Of a DNA stretch of 64,000 nucleotides, positions 17,560 through 26,315 are shown piece after piece; within the stretch, counting starts at the first letter, position 1; every line of letters begins with the position of its first letter. The notes below the pieces were generated by a model. The model was not told where the DNA came from, searched no databases, and saw only the letters and a program-made list of their open reading frames with translations. A program made the translations under genes and the position numbers. This stretch comes from Bradyrhizobium ivorense (GTDB taxonomy: Bacteria > Pseudomonadota > Alphaproteobacteria > Rhizobiales > Xanthobacteraceae): assembly GCF_900696085.1 (NCBI RefSeq), contig NZ_CAADFC020000011.1, positions 124,001 through 188,000 on the forward strand, in the 5' to 3' direction.

Positions 17560-18963
17560 ATGTCACCGTCCGATGCAGTCAGGAGTGCCTCCGATCGACG
17601 CCAGCGAAGGCTCCTGATCCTGTTGGCTTTGGGATTCGTCGTCTTCGGCGCCGCTGCGGCCGCCCTGTTCTACGTCCTCCAGCCCGAGACGCTCCGGATC
17701 GCTGTCGGCCCTACAGGCAGCGACGACCATCAGGTGGTCCAAGCGATGGCGGAGGCCTTCGAAGAGGAAAGCAGGACGGTTAGACTGTCCCCTATCACTA
17801 CCGCCGGAGCGGCCGAATCCCTTACCTTCCTGGGTGCCGGCAAAACCGACCTGGCAATCGGTCGCGGCGACCTCGCCTTGCCGGCTGATGCGCAGACGCT
17901 GGCCGTCCTGCGTAAGAACTACGTCGTCATATGGTCGCCGTCTGGACGCGCAGGCAAGGACTCCAAGAAGAAGGCCGCCGCGAAGATCGGAGAGATCGCC
18001 GATCTTGCGGGGCACAAGGTCGGCATCATCGGAAAGACCGGCGCCAACGTCGCGCTCCTGCGGACAATTCTAGAGGGCTTAGGCGTGCAACCCGACAAGG
18101 TTGCCGCGGCTCAATTCGGCACCGAAGAGATCGAAAAGCTTGCGCAGGACACCACGCTGGACGCGTATCTCGCCGTCGGTCCCCTCGACAGCAAGATCAC
18201 GGCCGCGGCCATCGCCGCGACGTCCCGATCGCGCGGAGTGCCGAAGTTCCTTCCGGTCGAAGCGTCCGAGGCGATCGCCCTGCGGCATCCCCGCTACGAA
18301 GCCGAGGAGATCCCCGGGAGCGTCTTCAATGCCAACCCGGCCTGGCCTGAGGACAAGATCGACACCATCAGCGTCAACCATCTCATCCTGGCCAGAAAAG
18401 AACTGTCGGAAGCCAAGGCGGCGGCCTTCTATCGGCAGCTTTTCGCCGAACGCGACACGATCACGCAACGGGTCGCCGGCGCGGCGCACATCACGAAGCC
18501 GGAGACGGAGAAGGAGGCTGAGCCCTCCGTGCACCGGGGCGCCGCAGCAGTCATCAACGGGACCGAGCGGACGTTTCTGGACAAGTACAGCGACTACTTC
18601 TGGTTCGCCCTGCTTCTTCTTTCCGGGATCGGTTCGGCCGCCGCCTGGCTCCGACGTTATCTGAACCGGGACGAACGGGACGATAACACCAATCCTCGCA
18701 ACCGCATTCTCGCCGCGGTCTCGGAGGTTCGCGATGCCGGCTCCGAACAGGACCTGCTGGCATCGCAGCAGGAGGTCGACGCGATCATCGGCGAGACCCT
18801 CAAATGCTACGACGATGGAGCTATCGAACAGGAGAACCTTGTCGCTTTCGGCCTTGTTCTTGAGCTGTTCAATCATGCCGTCGCGGAAAGGCGGGCGGCG
18901 CTGCGGAGCGGTCTCCCCGATCAAGCGCGGGCTCAAGGACCGCCCCTCGCCTCTCGCCGATAG
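17560..18963 (+). CDS. TAXI-family TRAP solute-binding protein with membrane anchors
   Basis: A 467-residue protein with a hydrophobic anchor near residues 20-42 (LLILLALGFVVFGAAAAALF), then the TAXI-type binding fold: TLRIAVGPTGSDDHQVVQAM, GKTDLAIGRGDLALP and LAGHKVGIIGKTGANVALLR. A second hydrophobic segment, YFWFALLLLSGIGSAAAWL, lies near the end and is followed by a cytoplasmic tail. Such proteins bind small carboxylates for TRAP transporters, and this membrane-anchored form occurs in rhizobia without adjacent permeases. ATG 17560 has AGGAG seven bases upstream. No TRAP permease is next to it; the TRAP genes at 43.5-46.4 kb carry their own DctP. The ligand is unknown. Confidence 0.82.
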   Translation: MSPSDAVRSASDRRQRRLLILLALGFVVFGAAAAALFYVLQPETLRIAVGPTGSDDHQVVQAMAEAFEEESRTVRLSPITTAGAAESLTFLGAGKTDLAIGRGDLALPADAQTLAVLRKNYVVIWSPSGRAGKDSKKKAAAKIGEIADLAGHKVGIIGKTGANVALLRTILEGLGVQPDKVAAAQFGTEEIEKLAQDTTLDAYLAVGPLDSKITAAAIAATSRSRGVPKFLPVEASEAIALRHPRYEAEEIPGSVFNANPAWPEDKIDTISVNHLILARKELSEAKAAAFYRQLFAERDTITQRVAGAAHITKPETEKEAEPSVHRGAAAVINGTERTFLDKYSDYFWFALLLLSGIGSAAAWLRRYLNRDERDDNTNPRNRILAAVSEVRDAGSEQDLLASQQEVDAIIGETLKCYDDGAIEQENLVAFGLVLELFNHAVAERRAALRSGLPDQARAQGPPLASRR

Positions 18964-18984
18964 TCGTACGCGGCAGGCCAAAAC

Positions 18985-19216
18985 TCATGGCTTCTGCAAC
19001 ACCGTCGAAAGCACCGAACCGTCGTTCAAGATCGAGAAGACCTCCGCAGACCTCTTCGAGATTGGCGTGATCTTCGTTGACGAGCACGAAGATGAGGCAA
19101 ACCCGCACGGCATCAAAGGAGTCGGTGAGATCGACCTAGTCGGCACCGCGGCTGCGATCGCCAACGCTGTCTATCACGCGACCAGCGTGCGAGTCCGCGA
19201 TCTCCCCATTCCCGTC
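18985..19216 (+). pseudogene. Xanthine-dehydrogenase-type molybdopterin subunit, 3' remnant
   Basis: The frame gives FEIGVIFVDEHEDEANPHGI followed by KGVGEIDLVGTAAAIANAVY and HATSVRVRDLPIPVA. This is the conserved C-terminus of the large molybdenum-binding subunit of xanthine/aldehyde dehydrogenases (KG-x-GE-x-x-x-x-G-x-AAAIANA, with VRDLPI). The GE pair includes the catalytic Glu region. Everything upstream is missing, and the frame is replaced by the end of the TAXI gene. Confidence 0.75.
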
Positions 19217-19694
19217 GCTTTTGGGGGATGGCTGGCATCACACTGCTCCTCGAAAGGCCGGCTTGGCAGGCTGGATCAATGCGCTCGGAGGGAGCTCGCA
19301 TTGACTGCGGTTTCAGCGACTTGTGCCGATGACGAGGATCCAAAGGCCCCTTTCCGGCCTAAAAAGAACCTTTCAGCTCCGTTCGCGCAGCCGACTGATA
19401 CGCTTTGTGTAATTTCCTTATCAGTTCAAAATTCGACCCTGTCGGCAGCAGATGCATTCACGGAATAGCCAACTAACATAGACCGTTCTCGCCATCGCGA
19501 GCGGCGGCCGCGCGGCGAGCAGCGAAAAGCCAGCCCGTCCCGAACGATAACCGTTCTCCTCATAACGGCCGTCACGCCCCCATCGGGGATGTCTATCGCG
19601 CGCATGCTCTGCGTTAGAGCAGCAGCGACACATAGTTCGATTCAAAAATCCGCTGTTCGGACTCGATCGCGAGTCGCAAATGGCAATAAAGCGC
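19217..19694. other. Intergenic region, nothing recognised
   Basis: I see no gene, repeat or strong hairpin here. Short opposing frames at 19113-19343 and 19421-19645 carry no motif. Confidence 0.4.
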
Positions 19695-20496
19695 TCAATA
19701 TTTGCGCCACACAGGATTGATCGACGGCATATACGTGACCGTCAGCCCCATCCCGTCGGCGGTCTCCCACCCGATCATTTGGCCGTGCGACTGATATTTG
19801 TTAATATCCATCAGCTCGCTGGCGATCTTCGAGAAATTCTTGCCGCGCCGCTTGAGCAAATTCTCCGCGAACGAGCGCGCCCGGTCTCTGACCGACTGGA
19901 ACTTGCGCACGATGGTGGGATCGAACTTTTCGAATGTGATACGCGCGGCGAGATCCTCGGGCGCATCGCGCGGCGTCATAGGCGTTGAGATAGGTCAAGA
20001 CAGAGTAGACCACGTCCGACCCGTTCCCGTCCCGGGACGACACCTGCGGGTCGATCGGACCGAGCTCGGACGAATCGCTCATCACGATCGCATTGGCGCC
20101 GAGCGCCATCAGCGTGCCGGCGCTCTTGGCAAAGTCTGGAATGATCACCCTTAGTTGCCCCTCCTCGCCTGTCGCGCTGCGGACCAGCCCGATCAGCTTC
20201 TCGGCCGCGTCGACATCGCCGCCCGGCGTGTGCAGCAAGAGATCGATCGGATCCCCAGGGTTGACATTGTGGAGCATGTCGACAAAGCCCAACGTGTCGA
20301 TACGGTCGACCTGCGCCTTGTTGCCGGCGACATAGCAGAGCAGTTTGGGATGCTCGGTCTCGATGTCCTTGATGAGCGTCTGCCGCTGGTAGCGCGCCGC
20401 ATTCATTGCGGTGAACATCGGCGTCTTCTCGATGGCCCGCGGCGCCTGCGGCGCGATCGGCTGCCGTTCTTCTGTACCGTCTCCACTGTCCCTCAT
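19695..20496 (-). pseudogene. ClpP/SppA-like serine protease (SDH proteinase type), frameshifted
   Basis: The first frame (20496 down to about 19985) gives the crotonase-like protease core: VAGNKAQVDRIDTLGFVDML, DLLLHTPGGDVDAAEKL and PDFAKSAGTLMALGANAIVM with SSELGPIDPQ. The serine in KSAGT is the expected nucleophile. The remainder continues in another frame from about 19979 to 19695 with LAARITFEKFDPTIVRKF and NLLKRRGKNFSKIASEL. A single frame change near 19980 splits the gene. Its ATG overlaps the stop of the DUF6527 gene (ATGA), so it was the last gene of the ubiquitin-like operon. I infer it cleaved or processed proteins in that pathway. Confidence 0.72.
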
Positions 20497-20828
20497 CGAT
20501 CACTGTCCTTGGCCCATTCGATCCGGCCGCTGCGAATAAAGTAATGGCAGCGCCGCTCGCTGCCGCGATAGTCAATGCTTGGAGAGATGGTCAGTCGCTG
20601 GCCTTGATTCAATGTCCAATGGGGCTGCCGCGCCAGGTCGGCGTTGAGCATGATGCGGTGGCCGGTCCGGCACGGGCAGTCGAAGACGATCCACTTGGTG
20701 CGGTCAACGTCGCCGACCAGTGCGACCGCATTGCGCGGCAGCTGATCGGGCACCTCGTCCGCCGAGCCAGCCTGACCGATCACGCGCCAGCGCCAAAAGG
20801 GAAGCCATTCCCACCAAGAGATCTTCAT
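20493..20828 (-). CDS. DUF6527 family protein
   Basis: A 111-residue protein starting MKISWWEWLPFWRWRVIG at ATG 20828, which overlaps the E1 stop by ATGA. The core reads NAVALVGDVDRTKWIVFDCP then CRTGHRIMLNADL and ends RRCHYFIRSGRIEWA. The C-P-C-x-x-G-H group resembles a small zinc site; members of DUF6527 are known as neighbours of prokaryotic E1/E2/JAB genes. Its biochemical role is unknown. Tight overlap on both sides indicates translational coupling with the E1 and protease genes. Confidence 0.7.
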   Translation of the reverse strand: MKISWWEWLPFWRWRVIGQAGSADEVPDQLPRNAVALVGDVDRTKWIVFDCPCRTGHRIMLNADLARQPHWTLNQGQRLTISPSIDYRGSERRCHYFIRSGRIEWAKDSDR

Positions 20829-22210
20829 TCCGCCCCCCAGAGCTGGCCGAGGAACGGCTCCTCGTCGCCAGCGCCCCATTTTCCTGTGCCCGGATGGCAA
20901 TAGTGCCCGTCGCGAGGCACTGCCCGGTTGGTCGAGATTTCGCGCTCGTGCAGCCTGAGCAGCGTCTCGGTCGGCCGCTCCGCCGGACCGTAGCCGATCA
21001 GGCGATCGAGCAGCTCGTTGACCGCGGCAGCGGCCACGGCCGTGGTGAACGCCACGACCGCGGGCTCCACCTGACGGAGCGCCGGCGCATAGCCTTCGTC
21101 GGCCAGCTTCTTGCGCTCCTCGGGTGTACGCATTTCCGCCGCCGCGCGCGCCATGTCGACTCGATTGCGGCAGACCAAGCAGCCGGCGCCCGGCGTCAGC
21201 GTCGTGATCCGGCCGTCGATGCCGATCAGAGCGCCGTTACGGTCGCTGCTCAGGAGAATGCCGACGTCGATCACCGGCGTCAGCAGGAAGGTCGACAGAC
21301 GCGACAGGACGAGACGCCCGGCATTGTCGTCGGTGCAGCCGAAGACCAAGTCGACCGCGCGCAGTGCCTTGGCGATCGACTTGAACGTAGTCATACCCTG
21401 GATCGTCGAACCGACGAGGTTGGGTGCGATCCGTGTCAGATGGGAGCGCAACACCTCAACCTTGGCTTTACTGATATCGTCGGGCGTCGAACCATAGACG
21501 CGGGTCACGTTACTTTCCGAGAGCGTGTCATTGTCGATCAGCAAAAGATGGCGAACGCCGAGCCGCACCAGCTGCTCGGCGACCGCCGACCCCGTGCCGC
21601 CGGATCCGACGATTGCGACACGCAGATCTCCCAGCACGGCCTGAATGTCCGAGCCGAAGGCGCGCACATTGCGGTCGAAGATCACATCCGGCGCCGACGC
21701 CTGCCGCGCAAAATTCTGGATCAGTCGCCAGCGTTCGCCGACAATCCAGACGCGGTCGATCAACGTCGTTGGACCGCCCTCGGGCGTCAGTTCGCCGCTG
21801 AACGCGAACCTCTCGCCGCGGGGCGAGGCGATCAGCGTCGCGTAGACGCCGGAGCCGCTGCGCAATTGGAAGAGATCAGCGATATCGCGATCAACCTGCC
21901 GGTCGTGCTTACTCGGCAGCGGCACGCCGCCCTCGCCCGGATGGGTATGAAACCAGATTGGGATCGCGCCGTCGGCTTCGGCCGCGCCGAGGGCACCGAC
22001 ATAGCCCTCCGAGCGAATCATCATATGATGTGGGCTCTGCTCTTTATATGCCGCCTGAGGCACCCAATGCAGCGACCGCCCGAGGAGACGGTCTTCCCCG
22101 CCGACATCGACGCGACGCGCGAGCAGCACGCCAGCGCATTCCAGCGGATTGTGCGCGGCAGTGGCAATTTCGTCGGCGAGCGTACCGGGAAGGACGAGGG
22201 TTGTGGTCAT
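20825..22210 (-). CDS. JAB deubiquitinase-E1 (ThiF) fusion of a prokaryotic ubiquitin-like system
   Basis: A 461-residue bifunctional protein. Residues 1-150 are a JAB/MPN metalloprotease with a full JAMM site: Glu24 in LECAGVLL, His88 and His90 in WFHTHPGEGG, and Ser100/Asp103 in PSKHD. Residues 180-430 are a ThiF/E1 Rossmann domain with VAIVGSGGTGSAVAEQLVRL, IDNDTLSESNVTRVYG and GCTDDNAG. A C-x-x-C occurs in GAGCLVCRNR. The E1 part should adenylate the C-terminus of a ubiquitin-like protein; the JAB part should trim or remove it. ATG 22210 overlaps the E2 stop. The gene looks intact, unlike its upstream partners. Confidence 0.85.
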   Translation of the reverse strand: MTTTLVLPGTLADEIATAAHNPLECAGVLLARRVDVGGEDRLLGRSLHWVPQAAYKEQSPHHMMIRSEGYVGALGAAEADGAIPIWFHTHPGEGGVPLPSKHDRQVDRDIADLFQLRSGSGVYATLIASPRGERFAFSGELTPEGGPTTLIDRVWIVGERWRLIQNFARQASAPDVIFDRNVRAFGSDIQAVLGDLRVAIVGSGGTGSAVAEQLVRLGVRHLLLIDNDTLSESNVTRVYGSTPDDISKAKVEVLRSHLTRIAPNLVGSTIQGMTTFKSIAKALRAVDLVFGCTDDNAGRLVLSRLSTFLLTPVIDVGILLSSDRNGALIGIDGRITTLTPGAGCLVCRNRVDMARAAAEMRTPEERKKLADEGYAPALRQVEPAVVAFTTAVAAAAVNELLDRLIGYGPAERPTETLLRLHEREISTNRAVPRDGHYCHPGTGKWGAGDEEPFLGQLWGAE

Positions 22211-22597
22211 GCGGCGCGGGCCCTCGCGGCGGCCTCGAGTTCCTTCCGGACCAGCGCCAGGTAACTCTCGAGCGAATCGATTCCGGACCGCCACTGGCCA
22301 GGGTTGAGGTGGCGCGACCAGCGCTGCCAGGTGCGGCCAAAGATACACCTCTCGCGACTCGGTCGCCGCGATGGGCTGCCCGTCCGTGCGCCGGACGGCC
22401 GGCGCGAACCACCACATGTCCGGCTGAACGTCGGGATACCCGGGCGCGAGCCGGAGCATGAGGTCCGCGGCCGCGGCCGTGAAGCCGTTCGGCAGCGGAA
22501 AGGATGGAATGACGATCGCGATCATACCGCCATCGAGCGAGACGACGTGTCCCGGGGCTCGCGCCTGCAGATGCCCCTGGTCAATGGGCGGTAGCAT
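22207..22597 (-). pseudogene. Prokaryotic E2 (UBC-fold) protein, frameshifted
   Basis: The N-terminal frame from ATG 22597 (GGGGGAGG just upstream) reads GGMIAIVIPSFPLPNGF, MLRLAPGYPDVQPDMWWFAP and TDGQPIAATESREVY. After about 22332 the matching C-terminus continues in another frame as FGRTWQRWSRHLNPGQWRSG then IDSLESYLALVRKELEAAA, ending at TGA 22207-22209. The order LP-x-G, L-x-GYPD-x-x-PDM and W-RWSRHL fits the prokaryotic E2 family E. Neither part contains any cysteine, so there is no canonical thioester residue. One inserted base near 22332 explains the frame break. Confidence 0.7.
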
Positions 22598-22608
22598 CTG
22601 CCTCCCCC

Positions 22609-22695
22609 TCAATCGCGGCCAGGGTTGATCTGCGCCGGCGCGGTGAAGAAGCGCAGGCCATTGCGCATCTCGACCCTGGCACTTCGCCGGTAGCC
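22609..22695 (-). pseudogene. C-terminal scrap of a ubiquitin-like (multi-ubiquitin type) protein
   Basis: Eleven bases before the E2 start a minus-strand frame ends VEMRNGLRFFTAPAQINPGR with stop TGA 22609-22611. A V-x-(M/L)RNG-(M/L)RF-(Y/F)TAPA tail followed directly by an E2 gene is what I expect for the ubiquitin-like substrate in such operons. Only about 28 residues remain; upstream sequence belongs to an IS66 remnant on the opposite strand. The assignment is by position and pattern, hence moderate confidence. Confidence 0.5.
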
Positions 22696-22709
22696 AGCGT
22701 GGCGCCGAC

Positions 22710-22895
22710 CGTGCCGCCATCATGCTGACGATGATCACGACCTGTCGCCTCAACGAGGTCGATCCCAAGGCCTGGCTCGCCGACGTCCTCGCCCGTATCG
22801 CCGATCTTCCCACATCGCATCTGCACGAACTGCTGCCCTGGGAATGGAAGCTCCTGGGCCAAGCCGGCAAGCCCGCCGGTCAACAGGCCGCCTGA
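22710..22895 (+). pseudogene. IS66 transposase (TnpC) 3' remnant
   Basis: The plus frame reads ADRAAIMLTMITTCRLNEVD then PKAWLADVLARIADLP and HLHELLPWEWKLLGQ before TGA 22893-22895. LN-VDP-AWLADVL and LLPW are the invariant end of IS66 transposases. The rest of the element is missing. The left edge of this scar coincides with the broken ubiquitin-like gene and the right edge with a truncated acetyltransferase-like frame. Confidence 0.82.
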
Positions 22896-22911
22896 CCTTC
22901 ACGCAACGCCA

Positions 22912-23205
22912 TCATAGAGCTCGCCGGGCCCGCGCGCATGCCTCAATCAGGCGGTCTTCGTCGTATGCGTACCCTTCAGCATGCCCATTGCGCTCTGAGC
23001 CATCACGAGTGGCAATGGTGATAAGTTCGTCTTTCTCGGCATCGTAGTGAGCGAATGCGAGTGGACCGCGATCGTCACTAATAAACCACAACCTTCCCGC
23101 TTCGCAGTGCTCTTTGATCCAACTCAAAAGCTGTCCTCGAGCCTCTTCAGTTGCAAATTTCGCAAACCCCGTTTCTCTAAATGCTTTGCCGTAAAGGTTA
23201 GCCAA
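22912..23205 (-). CDS. Truncated GNAT-like hypothetical protein
   Basis: A 97-residue frame starting MANLYGKAFRETGFAKFA. The segment LWFISDDRGPLAFAHYDAEK then DELITIATRDG resembles the central strands of GNAT acetyltransferases, where a pocket residue pair is followed by a strand and a catalytic-site loop. The acetyl-CoA-binding loop and C-terminus are missing, and the frame ends next to the IS66 scar. I consider it a truncated gene; the GNAT assignment is weak. Confidence 0.4.
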   Translation of the reverse strand: MANLYGKAFRETGFAKFATEEARGQLLSWIKEHCEAGRLWFISDDRGPLAFAHYDAEKDELITIATRDGSERNGHAEGYAYDEDRLIEACARARRAL

Positions 23206-23426
23206 TAGCGGCGCATCGTCAGGTTTCGCCTGGGTGCGTCGCAGCTCCCCAAATATTTTCTAATACAGCGTCGATAATCATAAACTTGGACAGCTAGCAG
23301 TAAAGCGGGCGCTACCGCGGACGGACTGCGTCCGCCATCAAAGCGATAAGCCACACCCAGCAGCCGCGCCCGGGCAAGTCGGTGCTGGAGGCGGAGAGAC
23401 TGGAAGTCATCGCACATATTTCAGCG

Positions 23427-26315
23427 TCACAGATCTTTCAATTCCACCCCTTGACCGCGGCAAAAGGCAAGAATTGCTTGTACGTCACCACTACGCAGTT
23501 GGGTCTGAGACCATAGATCGTTCTTTGAAAATCGTTTGAGATCGCTTATTCGCTTTACACCCATCCTCCGAAGTACCGTGAGGATGTGCATTGGGAAGTT
23601 CGCCACAGACAGATCGATTTCGGTCGGAATTTCGATAGTTCGCCGGCTCTCTATTTTGCGAGCACGATCCCTAAGGGCTGCGATTACAGCCTTGGTCAGA
23701 TGCTTCGATAGAGACGCGTCGCTAGCTAGCAAGAACTCTTGCGGCGTTTTGATATGCATGGAATGCAAAATCATCATCTCACGCGTGGTGAGATCAAGGC
23801 CCTCCAGGCCATCACTCAACGTAGTGTCGCGGTCGGAAAGCGCCTTTTCGAGTGGTTCGATCGACGCTTTGGTCTGAGTTGAGATTGAAGATCTTTTGCG
23901 CGCAGGTCTGGAGCGGATGCTGGGTCTCAGGCCCAATGCAGCCTCCTTCAATCGATCTTGTAAAACGCCACGAGCGACCGGTCCCCAGAGCGCTCCACCG
24001 ACGCCGGTTTGAAGATCGTCGCGCAGGCTACCGATATTCCTCCACTTGAGCCTACGCTGCGTACCGGCTTGGACCATGCCTCTGCCGTCAACCAAGTCCT
24101 CGAGTTTTTCCTGAAGATCCGCTTCGAGTCCACGCGCGTACGGAGTAAAGACGAACTCGGTCCCGGTCAAATTGCCCAGGTCCAGATTTTCGGCGTCAGG
24201 AAACTCTTGGAGAAAGCCCGGAATGCCTAGCTCTGGTAAAACGTCCGTATCGACAACATCAGACCATTGAGATACTTGCAATCCGAGCGTCGCGAGCCAT
24301 TTGCAAACGATCCCAGAGAATGAAAGAACTAATTGGCTCTTTGCACGCGTCATGGCAACGTAGAATTCGCTAGCGTTGCGGAAAATCTCCTGCTCTGGAG
24401 CTCCACTTGGGGGAAGCTGCCCTTGCGCGCAGTTAACAATGACCATTGTATCGAATTCATAGCCCTTTGTTTGTTCCAGATCGGAGAGAAACCGAGAACC
24501 ATGAAGGAACTTCGATGCTCCGTCGAGAACCGGAATCCCGATCTCCCTTCCATATTGCTGCACCTCGAATCCGGAGTAGCCCACAATGGCGATACAACCT
24601 GAGTGACTAGCTCCACGGCGCTGCGCGATTTCGTCGTTGGCGTCTAGGAGCTCTATTGCTGCAGCAATTTCCATGCTGAGAGAATTCGCCTCAAGCAGTA
24701 GAGGTTCGGCGCCCGATCTGTATGAGAGTTCCGGATCCGAAATCTCCAACTCTCCCTGTTCAAAATGGGATTCAGATAGGTTCTGAGTGAGAACTTGATG
24801 AGCGATCCGCAATATCTCTCGACTGTTCCGGTAGTTGCGAACTATCCGAGACGATCTTCCTTTGACATCAATGCCAGCCGCCTCAAAAGATTGATGCTTA
24901 GGGAGGATATGCTGTGCTGCATCGCCACAAAGAAAGAGATCGTTCTCGTCGGCAGCTACGAGCTTTCGAATGATCGAGAGCTCGACGCTGCCAAAGTCCT
25001 GCGCTTCATCGACGATAATGGACCGATAGCGCGGAGCGATTACGTCAATATGCCTGGCCACCGCAGTGACGACGCCCATGTAGTCCACAACGCCGACCGC
25101 CGACATCTTCCGCTCCCAGCCAGCCAGACCTTCCAGGATCGCGGGTCGATGATGTTCTGCGATTTTGTAACCACGACCTTGCCGAAGGATCGCGGCGTAC
25201 TCACCTCGACGCTCTTGTGGGAGCGCGCTTCTGATCCAATCGAACTCCTCGGAAATATACTTTTCCGCGTCGATTGATTGCGAGGTCAGTAGCCGGTGCA
25301 TCGGACGAAGGACTTCTGCATCCCTTACGTTGCTAAGGCAACGATAGAACTCCCGATAGATTTCATCCTTATGTTCCTCCAAACCCCAAGTCACATCGCT
25401 GTAGATTTTCGAATTTTTCGGCTCAAACTCCCGCAGCAGCGTCTGGCAGACCGAGAACAACGAACTAACCTCAATCCGCTCTCTTAAAGCTGCATCCGAG
25501 CCGCAGGCATGGTCTACGATTTCTGAGATGAATTCGCACAACGCGCGATTCAGGCTAAGAACAAGTATTTTGTCGGCTGGATACTTGCGTGCAAGGCGGA
25601 CGGCTCTCTTGACCGCAATACTGGTTTTTCCCGATCCCGTCACGCCTGATAGCTTGGCAGGCCCAGCATAATCAGCAACAACATGTCGCTCCTGCTCTGG
25701 GTGCATGAATAGAAACCAGTCGAACGGATGACTGGCCTCCATGAAACGCGATACCCACTCGCTATATTCAGCCGAACCGAGTTGGACTTTTCTCGTTCCG
25801 TCGCCCAGGTCTAATTCGAGCACCTCCTCGGCAGACAGCTCAGCGATCGGCTTGAACGCCCCGAGATGGAGAAGAGCGCGGTTCTCCGCTTCTTCGATCG
25901 CTCCCCCATTCAGAAGGACAAGGACGTCAAAAAGAGCCGCGCGTAGATTCTCGTCGGTTATCTGCTCTACTGAGCGCCTTATGAGATCGTCGGGACTGCC
26001 CGCTCGAACTTGCCTTATCGGCTTAATCTCCCGGAAGGGACGATCACCGAAGAGCCTTTCGGACAGATCATCCGGCAATCTATCGATTAGCTCACCCGCC
26101 CAATGGTCGGGCTGGTTATTAATGATTATGCCGCCGTTGGTGTCGGAAATTTTGGTCCTGCCGAGCGACCGTCCCGAAACAGCGCCAATAGTGAGGCCAC
26201 GATGCTTGTCGAGCCACTCGTCAGCCTCCTCGTGATCGCCAAGGAACATGAGGAATACACAACCATTGCCCACTACGGTGATCAACCTGCAGAAATCGGA
26301 CAGATCGTATTTCAC
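23427..26315 (-). CDS. UvrD/Rep-type helicase, 5'-truncated
   Basis: A 962-residue superfamily 1 helicase. Motifs in order: Walker A GVTGSGKTSIAVKRAV, Walker B IIVDEAQDFG, motif III CGDAAQHILPKH, motif IV RNYRNSREIL, motif V KGYEFDTMVIVNCAQG and motif VI EFYVAMTRAKSQLVLSF. The last 180 residues have two helix-hairpin-helix-like repeats (LTTREMMILHSMHIKTPQEF and VLRRMGVKRISDLKRFS), as in RNA-polymerase-alpha-CTD-like domains. Homologues usually have a further toxin-like N-terminus. Here an in-frame stop lies at 26331-26333 and similarity ceases at a junction with a DUF2130 gene. It may still be translated from GTG 26315. A defence role is inferred from the neighbours. Confidence 0.78.
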   Translation of the reverse strand: MKYDLSDFCRLITVVGNGCVFLMFLGDHEEADEWLDKHRGLTIGAVSGRSLGRTKISDTNGGIIINNQPDHWAGELIDRLPDDLSERLFGDRPFREIKPIRQVRAGSPDDLIRRSVEQITDENLRAALFDVLVLLNGGAIEEAENRALLHLGAFKPIAELSAEEVLELDLGDGTRKVQLGSAEYSEWVSRFMEASHPFDWFLFMHPEQERHVVADYAGPAKLSGVTGSGKTSIAVKRAVRLARKYPADKILVLSLNRALCEFISEIVDHACGSDAALRERIEVSSLFSVCQTLLREFEPKNSKIYSDVTWGLEEHKDEIYREFYRCLSNVRDAEVLRPMHRLLTSQSIDAEKYISEEFDWIRSALPQERRGEYAAILRQGRGYKIAEHHRPAILEGLAGWERKMSAVGVVDYMGVVTAVARHIDVIAPRYRSIIVDEAQDFGSVELSIIRKLVAADENDLFLCGDAAQHILPKHQSFEAAGIDVKGRSSRIVRNYRNSREILRIAHQVLTQNLSESHFEQGELEISDPELSYRSGAEPLLLEANSLSMEIAAAIELLDANDEIAQRRGASHSGCIAIVGYSGFEVQQYGREIGIPVLDGASKFLHGSRFLSDLEQTKGYEFDTMVIVNCAQGQLPPSGAPEQEIFRNASEFYVAMTRAKSQLVLSFSGIVCKWLATLGLQVSQWSDVVDTDVLPELGIPGFLQEFPDAENLDLGNLTGTEFVFTPYARGLEADLQEKLEDLVDGRGMVQAGTQRRLKWRNIGSLRDDLQTGVGGALWGPVARGVLQDRLKEAALGLRPSIRSRPARKRSSISTQTKASIEPLEKALSDRDTTLSDGLEGLDLTTREMMILHSMHIKTPQEFLLASDASLSKHLTKAVIAALRDRARKIESRRTIEIPTEIDLSVANFPMHILTVLRRMGVKRISDLKRFSKNDLWSQTQLRSGDVQAILAFCRGQGVELKDL

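Noticed and set aside
20720..22264. Long plus-strand open frame (over 500 codons) antisense to the JAB-E1 gene
   Set aside because: The minus strand carries complete JAMM and ThiF motifs; the plus frame has none, is Arg/Gln-rich and reflects GC-rich third-position bias.
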